Origin: Nodularia spumigena CCY9414
GTDB taxonomy: Bacteria > Cyanobacteriota > Cyanobacteriia > Cyanobacteriales > Nostocaceae
Assembly (NCBI RefSeq): GCF_000340565.2
Contig: NZ_CP007203.1
Location: 217,898-281,897 of the forward strand
Direction of reading: 5' to 3'
Length of the DNA: 64,000 bases
The translations under genes were made by a program, and so were the position numbers. The notes beneath the pieces were generated by a model, which was not told where the DNA came from, did no database searches, and saw only the letters and a program-made list of their open reading frames with translations. This document shows, in pieces, positions 9,015 to 17,780 of this stretch (within the stretch, counting starts at the first letter, position 1; each line of letters begins with the position of its first letter).

Positions 9015-9458
9015 ATGGCTAACTTACAAGAAACTCAAAGCTACGAAACTTCTGTGGAAGAATTTGCTCAAGCTTTAACAACAGCCCGCAGAATGCAGCA
9101 TGACTGGCTAACTTACGGGGTAGATTATGTTCATTTTTATGTTGAAGATGCAGATAGTAATTGGTTAGAAAGTTGGGGAGATGATGAAATTTTAGCTAAT
9201 AAGTTATTAGATGCTATTAAGGAGTTTTTAGTCAGCAGTGATGATGTAGCTATCAGAGTCAGGCAAAATTTAGGAGAGCGTTCTCTGTTTGATTTAGCAG
9301 TAAATCTAGAAGTATGTTGGAGAATTGGTGAAATAAATGACAGGTTATGTCTGGTGAGAAATCTATTGGCTGGTGAGGACAATGTTGATTTAAATAATGG
9401 GGAATTATTAAATTTAGCAGAGAGTCTGTTGGGAAAATTGGCAGAGTTTTCTGAGTAA
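9015..9458 (+). CDS. Uncharacterised small acidic protein
   Basis: The 147-residue protein starts at the ATG at 9015 (MANLQETQSYETSVEEF). An upstream in-frame start at 8973 would add 14 residues without a clear ribosome site. It is acidic and mostly helical, with DNVDLNNGELLNLAESLLGKL at the end, and has no signal peptide, membrane segment or metal motif. It lies 72 bp after the 8232 gene, so the two are probably co-transcribed. It may be a partner or inhibitor of that protein, which is inference from position only. Confidence 0.6.
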   Translation: MANLQETQSYETSVEEFAQALTTARRMQHDWLTYGVDYVHFYVEDADSNWLESWGDDEILANKLLDAIKEFLVSSDDVAIRVRQNLGERSLFDLAVNLEVCWRIGEINDRLCLVRNLLAGEDNVDLNNGELLNLAESLLGKLAEFSE

Positions 9459-9738
9459 GTAGTGAAAGTTAGTAGTGAGGACTTCAGTCCTCTCTATATT
9501 TTTTAACGTTAGCGTAGCGCATACCCCCAAGAACGTCAAGGAAGCTGAGAGAACAAGGAAGCATCTCATTTTTTCACTGAGTTTCATGAAACCTCACCCC
9601 AACCCTCTCCTTAGTAAGGAGAGGGAGCAGGAATAGGAATCTATTATATGAGTTCTACAATAAATTTATTAAATTACTATTTTTACGACGTTTGCCGCCA
9701 TGATATGAATAGATAGCCATTTTAAAAGCTGTATTTCC
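9459..9738. other. 280-bp gap with dispersed repeats
   Basis: The gap holds a GTTAGCGTAGCGCATACC repeat unit (9507-9527) and the CCCTCTCCTTAGTAAGGAGA palindrome (about 9600-9625). AT-rich sequence follows before the ATPase gene. No gene is visible; the promoter of the ATPase/TPR pair is probably in 9640-9730. Confidence 0.6.
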
Positions 9739-11022
9739 ATGTCTAAAGATTTGTTAAAGTCCTTTCAAGAAGCCTACCGCAACTTAGAATTGCTTCCTTT
9801 GTCCCAGGAAAAAGATTTAAGAGATTTCCGGGTTGATTATGGTGGGGATACTATTGATGAATTAGAACAGCTAGTGGAAGATAGCCCTAGCAGTGATGGC
9901 AAAATTATTTTTACCGGACATCGGGGTTGTGGTAAGTCAACTTTGCTGGCGGAATTTAGCCGTAACATTCACGATAGATATTTTGTGGTGTTTTTCTCCA
10001 TTGCTGACACTATCGAAATGTCTGATGTGAATCACATCAACATTCTGTTTGCTATCGGCCTTAATTTAATGCTAGAGGCAGAAGCACGTAAAGTCAATAT
10101 TCCCCAATCTACAAAAGATGCTTTAGAAAAATGGTTTGCTACCCGCACTCGCACTGAAGCTAATAGCATCCAAGCTGAAGCAACTAGCGACAACAGTATA
10201 TTAAAAATACTTAGCACTAAATTAAAAGTAGATTCGACAATTCGCTACGAAATTAAACAGGAATTTGAACGCAAAATATCTGAATTAGTTGCCCAGTTAA
10301 ATATTATCGCTGCATCGATTCAAGCAGCATATAAAAAAGATGTCTTAGTGATTATCGATGATTTAGATAAACTTGACTTGAGTGTTGTTAATAATATTTA
10401 CAAGGATAACATTAAAGCCCTGTGTTTACCAGGATTTCGGATTATCTACACAATTCCGATTGCGGCACTGCGAGAAACTGCACTCAAGCCAATTATTGAA
10501 AATGAAACGAATGACCAAGTTGTGGTTATGCCTGTTTTAAAGTTATTTGCTAAAGGTGATAGTCGCCAGCCAGATGCCCAACCACGTCAAGAAACGTTTG
10601 ATATTCTCTGTGAAATTCTACAAAAACGTATTCCCTCAGAGTTAATTGAACCGGAAATAGCCAAAAATATTGCTTTAAATAGTGGTGGTGTACTGCGGGA
10701 ATTAATTCGGATTGCTAACGAATGTTGCCGAATTTGTTTGCGGTTAATTCGTCGCCAATCAAACGAAACTGTGGTGATTAATGCAGATATTTTAGATCAA
10801 GCCATTAATAAAATCCGCAACGACTTTTCTTTACCTTTGGGTAGTGCAGAATATCAAATATTGCAAAATACTTATCAAAATTTTAAACCTGAAGACCCCA
10901 AAGAACAAGAATTTCTCGATTTATTACATGGTTTGTACGTTCTGGAATATCGCAATAGTAAAAACTGGTATGACGTACATCCCATAGTGGTGGAATTGTT
11001 GCGCGATGAGGGTTTGATATAA
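9739..11022 (+). CDS. P-loop ATPase (AAA/STAND-like) paired with a TPR protein
   Basis: The 427-residue protein has Walker A GHRGCGKST at 60-68 and Walker B VLVIIDDLDKLD at 202-213. A helical stretch GGVLRELIRIANECCR near 314 resembles the lid/sensor-2 region, and a winged-helix-like C-terminus ends in WYDVHPIVVELLRDE. This layout (P-loop, lid, winged helix) is that of AAA/STAND-type regulatory ATPases. Its stop overlaps the start of the next gene (TAATG), so the two are translationally coupled and very likely act together. It has no membrane segment. A role as the switch of a conflict (defence) module is an inference. Confidence 0.75.
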   Translation: MSKDLLKSFQEAYRNLELLPLSQEKDLRDFRVDYGGDTIDELEQLVEDSPSSDGKIIFTGHRGCGKSTLLAEFSRNIHDRYFVVFFSIADTIEMSDVNHINILFAIGLNLMLEAEARKVNIPQSTKDALEKWFATRTRTEANSIQAEATSDNSILKILSTKLKVDSTIRYEIKQEFERKISELVAQLNIIAASIQAAYKKDVLVIIDDLDKLDLSVVNNIYKDNIKALCLPGFRIIYTIPIAALRETALKPIIENETNDQVVVMPVLKLFAKGDSRQPDAQPRQETFDILCEILQKRIPSELIEPEIAKNIALNSGGVLRELIRIANECCRICLRLIRRQSNETVVINADILDQAINKIRNDFSLPLGSAEYQILQNTYQNFKPEDPKEQEFLDLLHGLYVLEYRNSKNWYDVHPIVVELLRDEGLI

Positions 11023-12437
11023 TGACAAATCCAGCATCAAATAATCTAGATGAGCAAAATCAGGATGCTTACGATGATTTAATTGTCTCCATTGAAGCTG
11101 GTGTGGGACGATTAAATTTATTAATTGCAGTTTGCGATTATGAAAATTATCGTCAAGAAATTATTTCTCGTTATCAAGCGGAATTACAACCAGATATCCG
11201 TTGCTATCATGTCACCTTAGCACGAAATGAACCCAGTTTAAAAGCTGCAATTCAGCAATTAGTTGAAAGCGAAGAATATTTACAGCAACATCAACCCGCA
11301 GTGATTACAGTTACGGGTGTAGAACAACTTTATTTTTTGAGGCTAGGCGAGTCACAATCTGAACAAGAAAAGTTTTTTGGTTATTTGCAATGGACAAGGG
11401 AAGCACTGCGAGAATTTCCCTTTGCAATTGTCCTTTGGGTAACAAATCAAGTTTTAGTTAACTTAATTAAAAAAGCCCCCGATTTTTGGAGTTGGCGCAA
11501 TGGTGTATTTCATTTTATTTGCAAACCTAAAAATATTGTTCATATTCAAGACTTTGAACAAATTAGGAATATATTAGAAAATGGTGAGTTATCAAATTTA
11601 GATGATAGTAAATATTCGGGTTTACCAATAGCCGATTTGGAAAGATTAGTTGAGCAATTAGAACAGCAAGATAATCACAAAGACCCAAAACTACTCATTA
11701 GTTTATATTCGCAGTTAGGTAAAATTTATAGAAGAAGAGTAGAAAAAGGAGAAGCACAAGATTATCAACAAGAAGAGAATCTAGCTATTAAATATTATGT
11801 ACAAGCGATTAATTTGCAAACAGAATTCGGTTTAGAAACCGACTTAGCCACTAGCCTCAACAACTTGGCTGGACTCTACAATTCCCAAGGAAGGTACGAC
11901 CAAGCCGAACCCCTGTATCTCCAAGCTTTAGAACTCTATAAACGCCTGCTGGGAGACAATCATCCCGATGTCGCCATGAGCCTCAACAACTTGGCTGGAC
12001 TCTACAATTCCCAAGGAAGGTACGACGAAGCCGAACCCCTGTATCTCCAAGCTTTAGAACTGAGAAAACGCCTGCTGGGAGACAATCATCCCCATGTCGC
12101 CACCAGCCTCAACAACTTGGCATTACTCTACTATTCCCAAGGACAGTACGACCAAGCCGAACCCCTGTATCTCCAAGCTTTAGAACTGAGAAAACGCCTG
12201 CTGGGAGACAATCATCCCGATGTCGCCACCAGCCTCAACAACTTGGCATTACTCTACTATTCCCAAGGAAGGTACGACCAAGCCGAACCCCTGTATCTCC
12301 AAGCTTTTAAAATTCGTCAGCAGGTGTTAGGAGTTGACCATCCAAAGACGGTGACTGTTCGCCAAAATTTAGCACATCTTCGGGCTAATTTGAGTGATAG
12401 TCCTCAATCTGAAAACTTTGATAGCAATCATATTTGA
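11022..12437 (+). CDS. TPR protein with degenerate NTPase-like N-terminus and four near-identical TPRs
   Basis: Residues 1-180 form an alpha/beta domain with LLIAVCDYENYRQEI, PAVITVTGVEQLYFL, FPFAIVLWV and APDFWSWRNGVFHF. It resembles STAND-type NTPase domains but has no Walker A. A charged linker follows, then four 42-residue TPRs of the kinesin-light-chain/TPR_12 type (SLNNLA.LY.SQG.YD.AEPLYLQALEL.KRLLGDNHP.VA), then a diverged fifth (KTVTVRQNLAHL). It overlaps the ATPase stop by one base. TPRs of this kind commonly serve as the sensor in bacterial conflict systems. A 13-bp terminator hairpin follows, closing the transcription unit. Confidence 0.75.
   Translation: MTNPASNNLDEQNQDAYDDLIVSIEAGVGRLNLLIAVCDYENYRQEIISRYQAELQPDIRCYHVTLARNEPSLKAAIQQLVESEEYLQQHQPAVITVTGVEQLYFLRLGESQSEQEKFFGYLQWTREALREFPFAIVLWVTNQVLVNLIKKAPDFWSWRNGVFHFICKPKNIVHIQDFEQIRNILENGELSNLDDSKYSGLPIADLERLVEQLEQQDNHKDPKLLISLYSQLGKIYRRRVEKGEAQDYQQEENLAIKYYVQAINLQTEFGLETDLATSLNNLAGLYNSQGRYDQAEPLYLQALELYKRLLGDNHPDVAMSLNNLAGLYNSQGRYDEAEPLYLQALELRKRLLGDNHPHVATSLNNLALLYYSQGQYDQAEPLYLQALELRKRLLGDNHPDVATSLNNLALLYYSQGRYDQAEPLYLQAFKIRQQVLGVDHPKTVTVRQNLAHLRANLSDSPQSENFDSNHI
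11844..12347 (+). repeat. Four tandem 126-bp repeats inside the TPR gene
   Basis: Units start at about 11844, 11970, 12096 and 12222 and are nearly identical at the DNA level, including third codon positions. Differences are few and grouped: GGACTCTACAAT versus TTACTCTACTAT, and CTCTATAAA versus CTGAGAAAA. This points to recent amplification or gene conversion. Copy number probably varies between strains. Confidence 0.9.
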
Positions 12438-12459
12438 TTTGGAAACACCGCGAGGCTCA

Positions 12460-12495
12460 GATCCCCGACTTCTTGAAGAAGTCGGGGATCTTTTT
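12460..12495 (+). terminator. Rho-independent terminator after the ATPase/TPR pair
   Basis: A perfect 13-bp stem, GATCCCCGACTTC with GAAGTCGGGGATC, surrounds the loop TTGAA and is followed by TTTTT. It lies 23 bp after the TPR gene stop. Confidence 0.85.
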
Positions 12496-12688
12496 ACACT
12501 TTTTACACCGCAAAGTAAATGTTAAAACTTTTGGTGTATTGAATAATACTTATAAATCCTGAACCGTAAAGCGATCGCCTGGATATCCTCCCCATGAGAA
12601 TGCAACACCAACGCGTTAAGCTGGATAAGAGTAGCATTTTGTTGCACTTTTCAGATAATTTTTATTTTTCCTGCTTGAGAAACCCGGA

Positions 12689-13420
12689 ATGCTAGACCAA
12701 ATTTTTGATTATCTTCACTTTCATTTCAGCGTTGAAGCCCCGATAGTGCTGCTAATCCTGGTTTTATTAGAGGCTGTGCTATCTGCTGATAATGCGATCG
12801 CCCTCGCTGCGATCGCCCAAGGATTAGAAGACAAGGAACTCGAACGCAAAGCCCTCAACTTCGGTTTAGTCGTTGCTTATGTGTTGCGAATTAGCCTGAT
12901 TCTCACTGCCACTTGGATACAGAAATATTGGCAATTTGAATTACTAGGTGCTGCCTATCTGCTGTGGTTGGTATTTCAACACTTTACCTCAGAAGAAGCC
13001 AAAGACGACCATCATCATGGCCCCCGGTTTAACTCATTGTTGCAAGCCATCCCTGTAATTGCCTTTACAGATTTAGCATTTTCCTTGGATAGTGTGACAA
13101 CTGCGATCGCGGTTTCTCAAGAAAAGTGGCTAGTTCTGACCGGTGCAACCATTGGGATCATCACCCTGCGATTTATGACCGGTTTATTTATCCGGTGGTT
13201 AGATGAATTTAAAAACCTCGAAGATGCAGGCTATATCACTGTGGCCTTTGTCGGTTTGCGCCTGTTAATGAGAGTCATCAACGAAAACTTAGTTCCACCA
13301 GAATGGATCGTAATTTCAGCGATCGCGATCATTCTAGTTTGGGGATTCTCTGTGCGTAATGAGATTGAAGAAGTACCCGAAGTAGAACCCGAAAAGAGTG
13401 AAGTAGAGACTAGAGGCTAG
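12689..13420 (+). CDS. TerC-family integral membrane protein
   Basis: The 243-residue protein has about seven hydrophobic helices. The two inverted TerC repeats are marked by LEAVLSADNAIALAAIA near the N-terminus and FTDLAFSLDSVTTAIAVS in the middle, each carrying membrane aspartates that bind metal in this family. TerC/Alx proteins export manganese or handle other metals at membranes. A histidine-containing loop (DDHHHGP) joins the halves and could bind metal. The C-terminal tail is acidic. It stands alone between a terminator and convergent ndk. Confidence 0.88.
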   Translation: MLDQIFDYLHFHFSVEAPIVLLILVLLEAVLSADNAIALAAIAQGLEDKELERKALNFGLVVAYVLRISLILTATWIQKYWQFELLGAAYLLWLVFQHFTSEEAKDDHHHGPRFNSLLQAIPVIAFTDLAFSLDSVTTAIAVSQEKWLVLTGATIGIITLRFMTGLFIRWLDEFKNLEDAGYITVAFVGLRLLMRVINENLVPPEWIVISAIAIILVWGFSVRNEIEEVPEVEPEKSEVETRG

Positions 13421-13469
13421 AGAATCAGGGATTAACAAACAAAAAAAATACCCAAAAATTTCTTGTGGA

Positions 13470-13590
13470 GCGGGCAAAGATTGCCCGCTAATCACCAAGG
13501 ACGGGCAAGATGCCCATCCCACAATATCGGATAATTAATTCTTTGGTGTTCCCTTATTCCCACTCCCCATTCCCCACTCCCCATTCCCTA
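13470..13590. repeat. Hairpin GCGGGCAA-TTGCCCGC plus CCCCATT heptamers
   Basis: An eight-base perfect stem (13470-13488) is followed by a second GGGCAAGATGCCC palindrome. A run of heptamer-like units CACTCCCCATTCC (about 13558-13588) comes next. It lies between convergent terC and ndk, where the hairpins may terminate transcription from either side. Confidence 0.7.
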
Positions 13591-13592
13591 AA

Positions 13593-14042
13593 TTATTCTT
13601 GCAACCAAGGTGTTAAATGTGGTTGCCAACTAACTAATTCTTCCTCTTTAAACCACAAAGCTATTTCTCTGTGTGCAGTTTCCAAAGCATCAGAACCGTG
13701 GATCAGATTGCGACCAATGTTAATACCAAAATCGCCCCGAATGGTTCCAGGTTCTGCCGTTAAGGGGTTAGTAGCACCAATAATTTTGCGCGCAGAAGCC
13801 ACAACACCATCACCTTCCCAAACCATCGCTACGACAGGGCCAGAGGTGATGAAATCCACTAAACTGCTAAAAAATGGTCGTTCCTTGTGAACATCATAAT
13901 GCTGTTCAGCTAATTCGCGGCTGACTTTCATGAATTTCATCCCAACGAGGGTAAAACCTTTAGTTTCATAGCGACGGATGATTTCCGCTACCAGTCCACG
14001 CTGAACACCATCAGGTTTAATTGCTAAAAATGTGCGTTCCAA
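13593..14042 (-). CDS. ndk: Nucleoside diphosphate kinase
   Basis: The enzyme moves the gamma phosphate of ATP to other nucleoside diphosphates through a phosphohistidine. The start [16 protein letters not shown] is the family signature, and [12 protein letters not shown] carries the active-site histidine (H115). KPN-loop residues [15 protein letters not shown] are also present. The length of 149 is standard. It is a single gene, divergent from speA. Confidence 0.97.
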   Translation of the reverse strand: MERTFLAIKPDGVQRGLVAEIIRRYETKGFTLVGMKFMKVSRELAEQHYDVHKERPFFSSLVDFITSGPVVAMVWEGDGVVASARKIIGATNPLTAEPGTIRGDFGINIGRNLIHGSDALETAHREIALWFKEEELVSWQPHLTPWLQE

Positions 14043-14123
14043 AGCTATCTCCCAAAACTTAATACGTTTTTTATCTGGTCTTAGTTCTTGTCATTTGCCT
14101 TTTGTTCATGTAATCAAGATTTC

Positions 14124-14168
14124 ACACTCTTGACAAATGACCAATGACAAATGACTAATGACTACTAA
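14124..14168. repeat. Heptamer repeat (TGACAAA / TGACTAA)
   Basis: About five 7-bp units of the form TGAC(A/C/T)AA are stacked between divergent ndk and speA, and look like STRR material. The remaining sequence to the speA start shows no gene. Confidence 0.6.
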
Positions 14169-14273
14169 CCAATCAGAGTTTATCTCAGAAATTATCTCTA
14201 AGTGCATATCAGTTGCAAGTCGAATGCGCTAAATTGTTAATTCGTGGGTGCAAAACAGAGGTCACGACAAATG

Positions 14274-16286
14274 GGTGCTGAATCAATTGCTACATCTGAA
14301 GAGGTGGTCATGCCTTCCAATGGACATAAATCGGAATTGAAAAATCACAAGCAAAAAAAGCTGCTACCACCTAGTAATATTACAGGAGGTTTGCCTGGGT
14401 CTTGGAAAATTGAACAGAGCGAAGCTTTATACCGGATAGAAGGTTGGGGAGAGCCATATTTCTCCATTAATGCTGCTGGTCATATTACAGTTTCTCCCAA
14501 AGGCGATCGCGGCGGTTCTCTAGACTTGTTTGAATTGGTCAACGCCTTGAAGCAGCGTAACTTGGGGCTGCCGATGTTAATTCGCTTTTCCGATATTTTG
14601 GAAGACAGAATTGAGCGGTTGAATGCTTGTTTTAACAAAGCGATCGCCCGTTATAACTACCCAGGGGTATATCGTGGCGTGTTTCCTGTCAAGTGCAACC
14701 AAGAACGCCATTTAATTGAAGATTTAGTCAAATTTGGCAAACCGCATCAGTTTGGCTTAGAAGCCGGTTCTAAGCCGGAATTAATGATTGCTCTAGCTTT
14801 GTTGGATACACCAGGCGCATTGCTGATTTGCAACGGCTACAAAGACCGGGAATACGTCGAAACGGCAATGTTAGCCCAAAGACTAGGACAAACCTCAATT
14901 ATCGTCATAGAACAGATTGAAGAAGTTGATTTGGTAATTGCGGCACACCGTCAATTAGGCATTAAGCCGATTTTGGGAGTTCGTGCCAAATTGAGTACCC
15001 AAGGTATGGGACGCTGGGGAACTTCCACAGGCGATCGCGCTAAGTTTGGTCTGACAATTCCCGAAATCATGGGAGCTGTTAACAAGCTGCGTGAAGCTAA
15101 TTTACTGGATTGTTTGCAGTTGATGCACTTTCACATTGGCTCCCAAATCTCAGCCATCAATGTGATTAAAGATGCCATTCAAGAAGCTAGCCGCATCTAC
15201 GTAGAGTTAGCCATGTTGGGGGCAGATATGAAATACCTCGATGTTGGCGGCGGCTTGGGTGTAGATTACGACGGTTCCCAAACCAACTTCTACGCCTCGA
15301 AAAACTACAATATGCAGAACTATGCCAACGACATCGTGGCAGAGTTAAAAGATACTTGTGCAGAGCGGCAGATTCCCGTACCAACACTGATTAGCGAAAG
15401 TGGACGTGCGATCGCCTCCCACCAGTCCGTACTAATTTTTGATGTTCTCAGCACTAGCGATGTACCACTAGAATTACCAGAACCCCCAGAAGAAGAAGAA
15501 TCCCCGGTGATCAAATACTTGTGGGAAACCTACCAATCAATCAACCAAGATAATTATCAAGAATTTTACCACGACGCAGCCCAATTTAAAGAAGAAGCCA
15601 TCAGCCGATTCAACTTAGGAATTTTGCGTCTCCAAGAACGAGCCAAAGCCGAGCGACTCTACTGGGCTTGCTGTCAAAAAATTCTGAACATCACTAGACA
15701 GCAGGAATACGTACCTGATGAATTGGAAGACCTAGAAAAAATTATGGCTTCCATTTATTACATTAACCTTTCAGTGTTTCAATCAGCACCAGATTGTTGG
15801 GCAATAGACCAACTATTCCCCATCATGCCCATACACCGCCTCGACGAAGAACCCATACGACGAGGAATATTAGCAGACCTCACCTGTGATAGTGATGGCA
15901 AAATTGATCGCTTTATAGACCTGCGCGATGTCAAATCAGTTTTAGAACTGCATACCTTCAAGCCAGGAGAACCCTATTATCTGGGAATGTTCCTCAATGG
16001 AGCGTATCAAGAAATCATGGGTAATTTGCACAACTTATTTGGTAATACCAACGCAGTTCACATTCAGTTGACACCCAAAGGCTACCAAATTCAGCACATT
16101 GTCAAAGGCGACACCATGAGCGAAGTAGTCAGCTACGTGCAGTATGACTCTGAAGATATGGTCGAAAGTATCCGTCAACGTTGTGAGAAAGCCTTAGAAG
16201 AAAAACACATCACCCTAGCTGAATCTCAGCGCCTGTTACAAACCTACGAGCAGAGTCTAGGAAGATATACTTATCTGAATAGCTAG
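14274..16286 (+). CDS. speA: Biosynthetic arginine decarboxylase
   Basis: This PLP enzyme converts arginine to agmatine for polyamine synthesis and arginine breakdown. The PLP lysine is in the FPVKCNQ segment of the N-terminal barrel. GLEAGSKPEL, MHFHIGSQI, the glycine-rich LDVGGGLGVDYDG and the DAAQFKEEA/ERLYWACC helical insertion are typical of the long SpeA type rather than ornithine decarboxylase. An upstream GTG at 14244 is in frame, but MGAESIATSEE at 14274 fits the usual N-terminus. At about 670 residues the length is normal. It is transcribed alone and followed by repeats. Confidence 0.96.
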   Translation, partial: GAESIATSEEVVMPSNGHKSELKNHKQKKLLPPSNITGGLPGSWKIEQSEALYRIEGWGEPYFSINAAGHITVSPKGDRGGSLDLFELVNALKQRNLGLPMLIRFSDILEDRIERLNACFNKAIARYNYPGVYRGVFPVKCNQERHLIEDLVKFGKPHQFGLEAGSKPELMIALALLDTPGALLICNGYKDREYVETAMLAQRLGQTSIIVIEQIEEVDLVIAAHRQLGIKPILGVRAKLSTQGMGRWGTSTGDRAKFGLTIPEIMGAVNKLREANLLDCLQLMHFHIGSQISAINVIKDAIQEASRIYVELAMLGADMKYLDVGGGLGVDYDGSQTNFYASKNYNMQNYANDIVAELKDTCAERQIPVPTLISESGRAIASHQSVLIFDVLSTSDVPLELPEPPEEEESPVIKYLWETYQSINQDNYQEFYHDAAQFKEEAISRFNLGILRLQERAKAERLYWACCQKILNITRQQEYVPDELEDLEKIMASIYYINLSVFQSAPDCWAIDQLFPIMPIHRLDEEPIRRGILADLTCDSDGKIDRFIDLRDVKSVLELHTFKPGEPYYLGMFLNGAYQEIMGNLHNLFGNTNAVHIQLTPKGYQIQHIVKGDTMSEVVSYVQYDSEDMVESIRQRCEKALEEKHITLAESQRLLQTYEQSLGRYTYLNS

Positions 16287-16307
16287 AGGATTCAAGAAGC
16301 AGGGGGG

Positions 16308-16460
16308 AAGAGGCAGAGGGGCAGGGGGCAGGGTGCAGGGGGGAAGAGGCAGGGGGTACTGGTGCAGGGTGCAGGGGGGAAGAGGTAGCCTTATATCCCA
16401 CATTCCCCAGTCCCCAGTCCCCAGTCCCCAGTCCCTACTCCCTACTCCCTACTCCCTAAA
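16308..16460. repeat. G-rich repeats and STRR1-type CCCCAGT heptamers
   Basis: The first part (16308-16390) repeats GCAGGGGG and GGGGGGAAGAGG units. The second (about 16403-16457) is four CCCCAGT heptamers followed by CCTACTC units, the classic STRR1 type of heterocystous cyanobacteria. It lies between convergent speA and cugP. Confidence 0.9.
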
Positions 16461-17625
16461 TTACATTCGTTCCCAGCAAGTCCTCAATCGCTTGCCGTTC
16501 AAAAGGTGTTTCAGAAGGCGGAGTCTGACGAGCATCAGTAATCAGCCAATCTAAAGCAGCAGCTTGAACATCTATGGCATCACCCGTTTTATCTACGCAG
16601 TAACGTCCAAACACTAACTTATCAACCAGTCTGACTCCTGGGCCTAATCGCGACCATTCAAAAATTACACTGTTCTCGACAGTTGCGCCACTGCATATCC
16701 AGCAATTCGGGCCAATCATCGCCGGTCCAACAATTTTAGCCCCGTCTTCAATCCTGGTCATGCCACCAATGTACACTGGGCCTGTGATATCCACCTTGTC
16801 CCAATTCACCGCCACATTTAAGCCAGTATAGATACCAGGAGCGACTTCATTGCCGGGAATTTGCACATTTTTAATTTCGCCTAGCAGTACACCATTAATT
16901 GCCCGCCAGTAGTCTGGTACTTTACCAATATCTACCCATTCAAAGTCCATAGCAATGGCGTAGAAAGGAGCGCCAACTTCGACCAATTTGGGAAATAACT
17001 GGCCACCGATATCAAATTCCACCCCAGAAGGTATGTACTCAAACACTTCTGGTTCAAAAATATAAATACCAGTGTTGATGTTGGTGCTAATAGCTTCCTC
17101 TTGCGAGGGTTTTTCTTGGAAATCTATCACACGACAATCTTCGTCAGTGACTACTACACCGTAACTGGAAACCTCTTCGAGTGGAACAGATTTTGTAATG
17201 ATGGTGGCAATTGACCCTTTGGATTTATGCCATTTCACAGCCGCAGACAAATCTAGGTCAATCAGAGCATCACCACACAACACCACAAAGGTATCATCAA
17301 AGAATGGTGAAAAGTCTTGGATACGCCGCATTCCACCAGCCGAACCAATGGCTTCTCCGACTAGTTTGCCGTCATCATCAATTTTACCTTCAAAAGAATA
17401 AGCGATTTCTACGCCAAACCGTTGACCGTCACGAAAATAGTTTTCAATTTCTTCCGCCAAATGACTAACATTAACCATAATCTGGTTAAATCCATGTTGG
17501 CGCAAAAGTTCCAGGAGGAATTCCATCACTGGCTTTTGCAGGATAGGAATCATCGGTTTGGGAATTGTATAGGTAATGGGACGCACACGAGTACCCTTAC
17601 CCGCCGCGAGAATCATGGCTTTCAT
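16456..17625 (-). CDS. cugP: NDP-sugar pyrophosphorylase, probable CugP-type UDP-glucose pyrophosphorylase
   Basis: The N-terminal nucleotidyltransferase domain begins with the signature MILAAGKGTRVRP...PKPMIPILQKP and has the metal-binding VVLCGDALIDLD. A left-handed helix domain with IGGMTRIEDGAKIVGPAMIG and a C-terminal tail follow. Annotation pipelines often call such proteins mannose-1-phosphate guanylyltransferase. The length of 389 and the overall pattern match the cyanobacterial CugP group, which makes UDP-glucose where GalU is missing. The substrate choice is family knowledge, not visible here. It is downstream of scpA on the same strand but separated by a terminator-like hairpin. 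Confidence 0.75.
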   Translation of the reverse strand: MKAMILAAGKGTRVRPITYTIPKPMIPILQKPVMEFLLELLRQHGFNQIMVNVSHLAEEIENYFRDGQRFGVEIAYSFEGKIDDDGKLVGEAIGSAGGMRRIQDFSPFFDDTFVVLCGDALIDLDLSAAVKWHKSKGSIATIITKSVPLEEVSSYGVVVTDEDCRVIDFQEKPSQEEAISTNINTGIYIFEPEVFEYIPSGVEFDIGGQLFPKLVEVGAPFYAIAMDFEWVDIGKVPDYWRAINGVLLGEIKNVQIPGNEVAPGIYTGLNVAVNWDKVDITGPVYIGGMTRIEDGAKIVGPAMIGPNCWICSGATVENSVIFEWSRLGPGVRLVDKLVFGRYCVDKTGDAIDVQAAALDWLITDARQTPPSETPFERQAIEDLLGTNVI

Positions 17626-17677
17626 AAAATTTTATTCCTCAAACACAAGCCAGTTTACCGAAAATTTGGGTTTAAAA

Positions 17678-17700
17678 CCCCGTCGTAAAACGACGGCTTT
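17678..17700 (-). terminator. Hairpin CCGTCGT-ACGACGG downstream of scpA
   Basis: A seven-base perfect stem is followed by GGGGTTTT on the minus strand, 80 bp after the scpA stop, so it may separate scpA from cugP. Confidence 0.55.
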
Positions 17701-17780
17701 CAATTCATTAGTGTACCAATATGCTGCTATACTCATAATAGTGGAAACGCATATTCCATTTTCCCCCGATGTCAATTAGC

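Noticed and set aside
17198-17688. Several plus-strand frames of 67-88 residues over cugP
   Set aside because: All are antisense shadows of a strongly supported gene.
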